The translations under genes were made by a program, and so were the position numbers. Below are positions 55,098 through 64,000 of a DNA stretch of 64,000 bases, in pieces. Numbering within the stretch: position 1 is the stretch's first letter; the number at the start of each line of letters is the position of its first letter. Under the pieces are notes generated by a model. That model made no database searches. It was not told where the DNA came from and saw nothing but the letters and a program-made list of their open reading frames with translations. Source of the stretch: Umbelopsis isabellina (lineage: Eukaryota > Mucoromycota > Umbelopsidomycetes > Umbelopsidales > Umbelopsidaceae); assembly GCA_016758905.1 (NCBI GenBank), contig JAEPQZ010000007.1, forward strand, positions 867,595-931,594. Direction: 5' to 3'.

Positions 55098-57470
55098 ATG
55101 CCTGAAGCTCACAAATCAACAATGAAAATTACTCGAGACGGTCGGCCGTTCACAAAGGTATGTATGAACGCAGGGGTGATGAACCGATTGCAATTTTTTT
55201 TATTAGTATTATTATTATTGTTTTTCTCTGGGTGTCTCACAAGGCCATTCCCTGCAAATGGCATACCTTACCAGCAATGCTTCAAAACCGGTTGTGTGCA
55301 ACCCGATACAATATGCACCTTACCAAAATTAAATTTTCTTCTGAAACAAAATTACAGCTTCATCATATTGTTGACACTAATCATTAAATTTGTTTCATGG
55401 TCTTTAGGATTTGCATGATCTATTCTCCGCACTCATCATCCAAATGCCGCTGGATACTCACCGAGTTTTGTTTCGGTCATACCCGTGCACATTTACAACC
55501 GATGAAGCAGTGGCAAATCTTGGCAATCTAAAGTTTTCACATACGTTGCGGTCCCGAAAAGGATTGAAGGAATCATCTGTAACCACCACAACTACTACAT
55601 TTAGTATGACCAAGGATATGGCAAAGGCTTTACTCACTCAGTTCCTCGACGCCCGACTATTTGTCAATGCATCCGACTCCGCTAACCGTAGCCTCAAGGA
55701 CAAGGGGGTGTGGCAAGTAACCCCAAAGGGGCTTTGTATACTGGAGGGTTTTGTCGATAGGAGTGTCGTAGACGGATCACACTTAAACCTGTTATATGCT
55801 CATGTGCGGCCTATCAAAGTCATTGACATTGAACGCGCCAATGCTGATGATGCTCTGGTGTTAACAAGATCAATCTTGACAGTCATTCTGAAAACCATGA
55901 TGGGCTTTCTACCAAAAGGATCCCCAGATTCCTCATCTAGCAGTCTGTCAAATCAAAGCTTATCCGGCAAAAGCAAGCAAGGTAAATATCAAACTCAATC
56001 TCAAGACCAAAGACATCTTATTTTTATTCACAAGTTGATTTCAAAGTAGAAGTCGACACGAAAATCACTGCGGATCATAGTTTCACAGGATCATTATTCG
56101 CGGATTGGATAAGTGATTATACCACCGTGGTAGATCTAGCTGAAGCTGAAGCCGTTGGTAACGAATTGATGCTTTATGGGTGGATGGAGCAGATAGCTGA
56201 CGAGGTGGACCGAAGACTGGAAGACACTACAATCTTCAAGTCGACGAAATATGCCTTATACCATTTAACAAAGACTGGGAAGAATCTATTGACAGGCTCA
56301 AGTGAGTTAAACGACCTGAAGTCAAATATGATTGCCAATGCCACTATCATGGCTAGAGATAAATTGGCGGCAAGGACAGATAAAAACAGAATTTCGTCTT
56401 CTGACATGTCGTCCGATTCGATAGAAGACGGGGAAGCAACATTACAAGAAATGCTTGCAAATGACAAATTGGCTATAATAGCTGAAAAGCAGAGAGTAAA
56501 GAAGAATCTTTTGGATAATCCACGATCGATGGTAAGGTCTGGCTCAGGAGGCTCTTCACCAAGCGGCAATAGTGACATGACAAGCATACACTTTGCAAAT
56601 GAGATTCAACAGGCTTCGAAGCGTGGCAATGTACCGCCTCCTGCTCCAACAAGGCAAAAGCATAGTAGTATAGGCGACCGAGGACGCACGATAGATTTGT
56701 CAACTGGTCGACGACTATCCTCGAGTAACATCGACACCCGTTCAATTGCTTCTACCAATAGCATAACATCACTTAATGAAGGGGATACGCACACTATGGA
56801 TGGAAAAGATTCTAATTATACCAAGCTTGGCCAGATCCTAGAGGACCCGCATCTACGACAGCTCTTTAGAGAGCATCTCAAAGCCAACTTTTGTGAGGAG
56901 AATATCTGTTTCTGGATGGATTATCATACCATGCGCAGAAGCATTAAGGGGTCGATCTCATCTCGATCACTTGATCAGCAAAAGGAACTATTGATCGAAG
57001 CCTACCAAATCTACTCAACTTATGTAGCCCCTGGATCCAGCCGGGAAGTCAACATCGACCACATATTGAGGCAAGAAATGGATCAATTTATTTCTTCCAT
57101 ATCAACGGTGGTGACCTCTCCATTTGTCAATGCACCATTTCAAAACGCGGATACTAGCACAGTCATACTGACAACCAGCAACCCTGCTAATTCGTTGCGC
57201 ATGTTGATTCGAATGTTGGATAAAGTGGATGATCATGTTTACCGTTTGATGGCGCAAGATTCAGTACCAAAATTTATACGCACTGAGAAGGATAAAGAAG
57301 CACTGGATCTGGATACGTCAAAACGGGATTCAGGCAATGGCAGTGAGTCTAGCTCTCAGCCAGCAACACCACCTGCAACCTTGTCAGATACCTTGGCAGA
57401 TAGAAAGCATAAAGCCGAATATTCAGCTATGCGATCTGCTGTTTCGCCGATCATCATTCGAAGCGAATAG
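55098..57470 (+). CDS. Regulator of G-protein signalling with DEP domains (Sst2/FlbA type)
   Basis: A GTPase-activating protein for G-alpha that turns off pheromone or nutrient signalling. Exons 55098-55157, 55408-55981 and 56047-57470 give 685 residues. A fungal DEP-like domain (LHDLFSALIIQMPLDTHRVL, residues ~20-140, with ARLFVNASDSANRSLKDKGV) is followed by a second DEP (FTGSLFADWISDYTTVVDLA to ALYHLTKTGKNLL, ~220-295). DEP domains tether Sst2 to the receptor tail. After a long Ser-rich linker comes the RGS box (ILEDPHLRQLFREHLKANFC, EENICFWMDYHTMRRSIKGS, then SREVNIDHIL and LIRMLDKVDDHVYRLMAQDS, ~445-620). The Glu-Asn-Ile core and the final helix look intact. The first intron is 250 nt, long for this window. 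Confidence 0.92.
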
Positions 57471-57800
57471 CTTACGCGACATTTAATGCTGTTTACACGA
57501 TTTAAGACTGTTAATCAAGAAGTGTATTTAATTTGTTGTTTACATCACTCCATTAGTCAATCATTTTTTTTGATTTTCCTTTCTCTTTTGATCACACCCT
57601 CGCACATTCTTTAACTCCCTCGTTGATCTCCAAAAGCATGCCATTATCTCCTGTACAATAACTCAATTGGTAACCATGTTACTTACTAAGGCACAAGTCA
57701 ATCTATATCCGCGTCAACAAACGTCAATAAAACATATCAGATATCATGTTGAAAACGGGGTTTATTTCAACGTATTTACATGGCCCACAAATACTAAAGG
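57471..57800. other. Convergent 3' flanks (RGS gene / ARM-SPRY gene)
   Basis: 330 bp, pyrimidine-rich; only 3' ends expected. Confidence 0.5.
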
Positions 57801-60800
57801 TTATTTGTATGGGGCATTGACTAAGCTATCCAAATAACTCATCATATTATTAGTACAGGTGGTATGATTAGCAAGGGAATATTGAAAATTGGTGTGCCCA
57901 TAATTGATCCTCCACCGACACGGGCCCTCCACATGAGGAACGTACGGTCTCAGGGCATACAACAACAGTGAATCTGGTATGGTTGTGTAATCTGGGAAGG
58001 GAAAAAACTTTTTCAGCACAAAAGGGATTCCTATATGCAGACGCGGTGATGAGATTTAACTTACGTTGCGGAATGCCGTTAATGGTAAAGCCACAAGTCC
58101 GGCTATTGTTATTATACAAAAAGCCTATTATGTCGCCGTCATTGATCTCTGTAAACACAGAATTCGAGAAATGATGATCGGCTGACTGAAACACAAAGTA
58201 ACAGCATTTTTGAATCATGTCATATTCAAAAGCGATAGTTCGCATGGACAAATCAATCAATCCTACCCGGATGATCCTATCATGGAAAAAGATACAATAT
58301 AGGTTAGAAGCACGCCCGCGTGTTGATGCATGGTTTTTTTTATATGCTGGTACTACCATTTGGTATCGCCGTCATTGAAGTCAAGGTCGGTGATCCGCTG
58401 GAGACCTATTTCCACTTCGAAATACAACGAAGGGATGGTATCGCCATTGATTTCTGAAAAGATATCCAGTTCGGGCTTATTGTTTTGCGCATTGATATGT
58501 TCTCTAGTATTGTGCGGAGTCTCTTCCCAGGGTGGAACCCTATCAATTGGAATGAGATTTGGCTCAACATTTCCTTCGTTATTTACTGACGAGCTTGTGG
58601 AAGAGATATCATCGTCCCTCGGCCTCTCAGTACTTTCATCCGGTGATATAATTGCAATGGCTTCATCTATGGCGGCTTCAGCTTCAGTAACCGACGATTG
58701 AGTACTTGATGTAACATATGACGAATTTCTGCTTGAGCTTCTGCTCCCAACATCAATAGGTGTTGGAATTTTAATGTGCGGAGGTGGTAAGACCAAGGTT
58801 ACAGATGGATTTATTAAGGATGCCATGCCTTTATATCCGTCGGGAGCATATCGTAACGGATCATGACTACTTCCAAAGTACAGTCTGCAGCCTTGACCAG
58901 TAGACACTGACACAGCCTAAGTAACTTAGATGTAAGTGGATTATACTCATCTAAAACTTACAGTTGGTAAAAACTTACCGGGAACCATGATCTGTCGCAA
59001 GGGACTCCTTCAAAAGCAACACCCATATCTTCGCCATTACGATAATAGGACATCTTTCCGGCATGCAAATCCAACAAACAAGTAATGACATCTCCAGCAT
59101 TCCATTCTTGTCCGTAAGAGCTTCTTTCATCGCTCCATCGGCCATGCCATTTTTGAGCACGACACCCGTCAAATGCATAAGAATGATCGTCATCACCAAC
59201 ACCCATACCACCCTCAGGATCGAAGCGAGCATCTTGGCTTGCCCAGCCTACTTGAATTAGGCCATCAGTGCAAGGCTCAAGCTCGTATGCAAAACATCTG
59301 TCTGCTAGGTCATCACTGATAACGGGAGTACCATGCGTGGCGCGCAATGTTTCGAAAGTCCACGAGTCGTTCCGAACCTCAAGCCAATTTTCAATGTCTA
59401 GAACGCAGAGCTTGGAATGTTCTTCCCGTTCTAGATGAACATATGTTTTGCTTTGACGATTCTCGATCAGAAATGTTCTGTCATCCCGGTTCCAGGTGCG
59501 TTGGCTATAAAATGACGACAGTTCGCGACAATAAGTCAATATTGACCGAGAATAAAAGCTGTGCGTGTAAGATTGAGATAGCGAAACAAAAACATTCTTC
59601 CAGATGACAGGCGTAATCAATTGAAGGTTCTTCATTTCCATAGCGTAAGTTGGATCTGCATCATACAAAAAATCGTTAGTTGTGGGAGCGAGTCAAAGTT
59701 AGCCATATTCAAATAATACGATACCTGAAAGTAACATGATGCCTAAGCAGAGAACAACACTTTCTGACATGGATCTGCACTCTTGATATAAGTTTATCAT
59801 GATGCTAATGAATCCGAGTTCCAATTCCAAATAATTCCTGACAGGTTCTGAAAGACGGTCAATGATTAATCGAAATTACACACACTGCCATATATAAGAT
59901 GCTTACTATATCTGACAAGCGATCTAAGCCCCAGTAAGGCACGCGTTCCGTAAGGTACAATGGATTTCCTAAGTTTAGGAATACCAGCCGAAGCTTTGAA
60001 ATTACTAGAAGGTGCCAAAACTTCGGGATCTTTTCCACAATCTCGATGCAACTGAAATGATGCTGTCAAGTGTTGTAACTTAGGTTGTAAATGCGTCTGA
60101 TCGTTGTCTTTACTGGCATCGTTGTCATCTGTATCAGCATCACTACTACCTTGACGGTACATTGGTTCAGGCGATAGCAGTGTCGTCGAAGTGTTGCCAG
60201 CAACATTAGTCAAACCACCAACGATCTCCAGCAACGTATTGATTTTCGCTTTCGCTGCCTCATAATCAATGTTCGCGGATGTGCTACACATGTTATACCT
60301 GAAAGCCCATACGTTGATAGCCGGTAACACAGCCAGGTGAACTAATGAATCAACAAAGCTTTGTACAGTGTCAGGCAACAGTGTTGTATGTACAGCAGTA
60401 TGTTTGAAGCAATCTGAATCTCTACGAGAACCCTTTGGAGTTCCAGTATCAAACTCACGAAAAGCATCCCCTGTTACGCTTGAGGATTGTTTTCGTTTCT
60501 GACGCTTGGCAAGAGTGATGTCCTCGTCGTCCCCGCTTTCGCTGTATCTCTCGGCAATAATATCCATCATTCGTTCGACGGCTTGCATGCCTACAATCAT
60601 TCCCTCAAATATGCTACCACTGATCAATTGAGAAAACATAGTCTCGTTTTCCATCAATACTCGCAGGGAATTTAAAGTGCCTAGCATTTTTTCCTTGTAC
60701 ATTGTGGTAATTTCAGCTTGGGGCAAACTCGGAGCTTTGGCCTGCTTGGTTAATTGTTGGCTACTAGATGCATTTTCGGGGCTATTGTTCATCATATATC

Positions 60801-63593
60801 TGTCATAAGCGGCACGCAGTGCTTCGTGTGAGGAACTGTTGTTAACAACATTGGGTATACGATTGATGGTAGCCGCAAGAGAACTAGAGTTATCGATTTG
60901 CGTATCCCTTGGGCGTGTTACTGCTTGAAGCTGTTGGTCCAATCGAGATGCATTGGAAATATATCCTCCAGGGGTAATCGATATATAATCTGGCAATTCT
61001 TCTTTGCCAGAGTCTGACTCTGTATCGTCCAATGTGGGAGCCATATATTTTGTTGCGTTGAATTTACGCTCAAGCGTCAAGCCGGCTACAAATACAGGGG
61101 TGGCGTGGTAGCAAAGTTCAACAAATCTTGCCATTAATGGTTCGATCACTTGCAAAATGATTCGTGTCACAAGCGTTTGATCTAGCGTTTCTATCGTTAA
61201 TGGGTGACTTTTTGGGTGAGATACCAATGACATTCGCATACCTCTAATTCCAAGCATTAAAAGGGCCTTGGCACAGGTAAGCTGTACACGTTCGCGATTC
61301 GTTTCAAGAACCACAGTGATGAACGAATTCAAACACTTGTCGCAGATAAGAGACGTAAAATCGTCTAGAATACGTAAAATTCAGAGAAAACTCGTACATG
61401 TAATCCTTTTCAGAGCTACGGCTTACCGCTCATTGCCATCATGTTGAAAAGAGCACCAGCTGCGTTGTATTGAACATCAGGTTCTTCCCATACCAGTAAT
61501 TTGTTCAGAGTATTCACGATCTCCTCGGAATGAGTACCCAGACTACTATTGTTGCTGTCTGTTCAAAATTGGTTATACTCATGAAGGAAGCAGATGAGAC
61601 TACGTATTGATCTCAACTTACTGATGCAACAAATCAAAGACAAAATATCAGCCACAAAGACGGTTGCCTGAATTTTGTTTGAAGTCCCAAGCTCCAGCAA
61701 AGTTGGAAACTCATTAGCCGATATAATATCATTGTGAGCTTCAACTGTTACATTCATTAATAGAAAAAATTAGTGCTCTGTTAACATTAAAGATTAACCT
61801 CATAATCTTACCTTGACCAGCAGCCTCATGCGTACATAGAACAGCCCAATACTTCACATCATCATCTTCCGAAACCAAGCAATGCATGATTTTTGTAATC
61901 AATCCCGTTCGTACCATTTCCAGTCGAAATTTATCTATGTATACATATAAACATTAATGGCTGATTACAAGGTTGCAAATTGTTGATGATTGAGAGCGTA
62001 CCTTGACCGTGGGCCATGAACTTGATCGTTCGCAAAACTACTCGAGAAATATACATCTCATCTGCAGATAAAAGCGCCAAAAGGATGGATTGTACACCTT
62101 TGATCTGTCGAAATTCTGCCGCTGCCACATCTGATGGTAATACTTAGGGACCATAGGTCTTATTTAGGTACCTGACAAAAGTTTAAAACTCACCTTTCAA
62201 AACAAACTCATGCATCAGACCGGCCGCCCAATATATCAGTTCAACATCATCTGATAGATATGAAATGTCAGTTGTGTTAAGTTTCAATGTGTCGTTGAAA
62301 TCCACTCATTACCACTTCTCAAGCACACCGATATAAGACTGACTATGTTGTAATCGAGCAATTCCGTCAGGATAGCTCGCGCCTCTGTATATCTAAAGTA
62401 TTAGCGAAATATTAAGACATTACGCTTGTTAGCAAACAAATCGTACTGACCTACAGGGTCCACGCTTGCAATTACACGAACTAAACTTTGCATACAAAAC
62501 TTGGGCATATTCGTATTACCAAATGTCATTCGCGCCATTTTCGCCAAAATGGCAACAAAACCGTTGGTGATTAATGGTCGATGAAAAGGTTCTAGTGTGG
62601 CGAGTCAGGTATTAGTTACAAAGCTATATCTCAAAGAGCAAATAGAGAACTTTACCTGAAAGTGACACCTGATGAAGTACCATCAAACTCCAGTACTTGA
62701 GCTCGTTATTTCGAAGCGTCTCCGATGTCAAAATGCGTTTCAGTGGTTCCAGCACGCCAATCTCCAGGATATGGATCTTTCGGTCATCATGAGATTGTAT
62801 GAGATCACACAGAGCTACTGCTGCAGATCTATGTGTAGTCTCGGGTATATCCTCATCTACGCTCTTTAGCATGTCTACTAAAACATCCAATGCTCCGGCG
62901 TCCACCAACTTCTTCTTGTTCGCCTCTGTCAGATAGATTTCTCGTTATTTTTGCACTTGACAGATGGAAACGAATTGTGTTAATTTTTACCAGTACGAGA
63001 CAACAATTGCAAAGCAGATATGCCTTTTATCCGAGCATCGACAGATTCAGTCACTCTGCAAGCCTGAATCACAGTAGGAAGATGGTCTTCTAATATTTTT
63101 GACAACAACAATCACTTAAGGCTGACATTCTTAATATGCAGAAAATATCCAGTCTCCTTACCAAGCATTGCTCTTTCCAGCACAATTTTAGCAGCGCTAT
63201 CGTCATAAAAATAGAATTTGTCATGCTAGCTGGTCGCAAAGGAGTGTAAGGTAAGTACTGAATGAATTTACCTGTTATGAAGGTTCACATTATCGGACTG
63301 AGTCAAAAGGGCTAAAGTGCGTAGGTCTATCGCTGAAATAGCCATCATCATGATATTAGTATCCAGCAGCAGCTGCCTAAACAATGAAGCACTTAAATAC
63401 CATCTTCTAGTTTCCTCTTTTTGTTCGAATCCCACTTGTCTCTTCGTCGACGTCCATGTTCAGAGCCTGCATTCTGAAGGGTTTTGAGATGTGCATGAAT
63501 CGAATATACCATCAGCACAGAGGCAAATCCCACAGCATAAAGCGTCAACGCCTTTTTGGTCTCAGCATTCCAAGATAGACGGGTAGTCGGCAT
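57801..63593 (-). CDS. Large membrane-anchored ARM-repeat protein with two SPRY domains
   Basis: Eighteen exons fit in phase on the minus strand: 63401-63593, 63272-63332, 63162-63196, 62991-63089, 62656-62925, 62451-62591, 62313-62384, 62194-62250, 62002-62130, 61812-61934, 61622-61744, 61427-61558, 59907-61364, 59725-59847, 58979-59655, 58357-58916, 58065-58276 and 57801-58030; 1,564 residues. A membrane span (ALTLYAVGFASVLMVYSIHA, ~16-35) follows the start. ARM/HEAT-like helices run to about residue 500 (KLVDAGALDVLVDMLKSVDE; VKYWAVLCTHEAAGQ). A mostly disordered stretch comes next. SPRY 1 (CFAYELEPCTDGLIQVGWAS, GVGDDDHSYAFDGCRAQKWH) is very like the RNF123/KPC1 SPRY. A second SPRY ends the chain (GDIIGFLYNNNSRTCGFTIN, RWRINYGHTNFQYS). 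There is no RING. The last intron is only 34 nt. Function unknown; a membrane adaptor that displays SPRY domains is an inference. Confidence 0.82.
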
Positions 63594-63859
63594 ATGCTTG
63601 ATAGTATGGGTGTTCCTGCTGGTGCTGCACGCAACTTTCCGTACGAAATCGTCTACAAGTAAAGTGGCAGTCACGATTCACCACAGCTTCGGCTGTTCAT
63701 AAAACAAAAAATCCTATAAGAACGTGCAACTCTCACATACTTTGATATATAACAATGTCTTTATTATCTTTGAGAACTTGAACAGAAAATTCCTAAAGCT
63801 GTCCTCTCAAAGGATTTGAAATTTTAAACACATAGGAACAAAGGGAATTTCGAAGTAAT

Positions 63860-64000
63860 TTATTTGGTGGAGAGGGCAGAGACACCGGGGAGTTCCTTGC
63901 CTTCAAGCAATTCCAAAGAGGCACCACCACCAGTAGAGATATGGCTGATCTTGCCCTCAGCACCCCATTGCAAAGCAGCGGTGGCAGTATCACCGCCACC
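63860..64000 (-). CDS. PGK1: Phosphoglycerate kinase, C-terminal end (gene continues beyond the window)
   Basis: The last 46 codons and the stop of a glycolytic enzyme that transfers phosphate from 1,3-bisphosphoglycerate to ADP. The frame reads [20 protein letters not shown], then [20 protein letters not shown] and SALSTK. This is the invariant nucleotide-binding GGGDT and the [16 protein letters not shown] motif of PGK, with the usual C-terminal helix. Codon use is strongly biased to C-ending codons, as in RPS2, fitting very high expression. The rest lies right of position 64000. Confidence 0.96.
   Translation of the reverse strand, partial: GGGDTATAALQWGAEGKISHISTGGGASLELLEGKELPGVSALSTK

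Overview
This window is ordinary nuclear DNA of a fungus. It holds about 28 protein genes, on both strands, with short spacers. Most genes are cut by many short GT-AG introns of roughly 50-100 nt. The mix suggests an early-diverging fungus, most likely Mucoromycota (Mucorales-like): intron-rich genes, fungal-type proteins (GRAM-PH sterol glucosyltransferase, DEP-RGS regulator, AAT amino-acid permease, Env7-like kinase) and a NELF-A-like gene, a factor not known from yeasts. This placement is inference from gene content. Reading frames were joined by hand and checked for intron phase; no alignment or RNA evidence was available.

Layout. 1-7.7 kb: 3'-truncated COQ2 (-), divergent PPR protein (+), an unrecognised gene (+), VPS52 (-). 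8-13.7 kb: ribosomal protein uS5/RPS2 (+), mitochondrial processing peptidase alpha (+), amino-acid permease (-). 15-23.6 kb: four-RRM protein (-), cytosolic asparaginyl-tRNA synthetase (+), proline-rich membrane protein (+), proteasome alpha5 (-). 23.9-29.6 kb: NELF-A-like (-), F-box protein (-), VTT/TMEM41-type membrane protein (-). 30-35.5 kb: a doubtful micro-gene, an STK16/Env7-type kinase (+), a 1.8 kb gene-free stretch, ER J-protein (-). 36-44.3 kb: an unrecognised nuclear-looking protein (+), exosome RRP4 (+), ATG26/UGT51 sterol glucosyltransferase (+). 44.8-49.2 kb: a fusion of two cNMP-binding domains, F-box and LRRs (-), and a GNAT acetyltransferase (-). 49.7-57.5 kb: CstF-50 (+), capping protein beta (+), a PFA-DSP phosphatase relative with a degenerate active site (-), RGS/DEP protein (+). 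57.8-64 kb: a 1,564-residue ARM-SPRY membrane protein (-) and the 3' end of phosphoglycerate kinase (-).

The genes are mostly housekeeping functions and I see no biosynthetic cluster or operon-like unit. I saw no tRNA or rRNA gene, transposon, LTR or virus-like element, or CRISPR. The points most worth a second look are the fungal NELF-A homologue, the cNMP/F-box/LRR fusion, the anchored ARM-double-SPRY protein, the phosphatase without its P-loop arginine, a strong hairpin in the first RPS2 intron, and several unusual splice structures (two GC-AG introns in adjacent genes, an exon holding only the start codon, a 34-nt intron and competing acceptors that swap N-termini).
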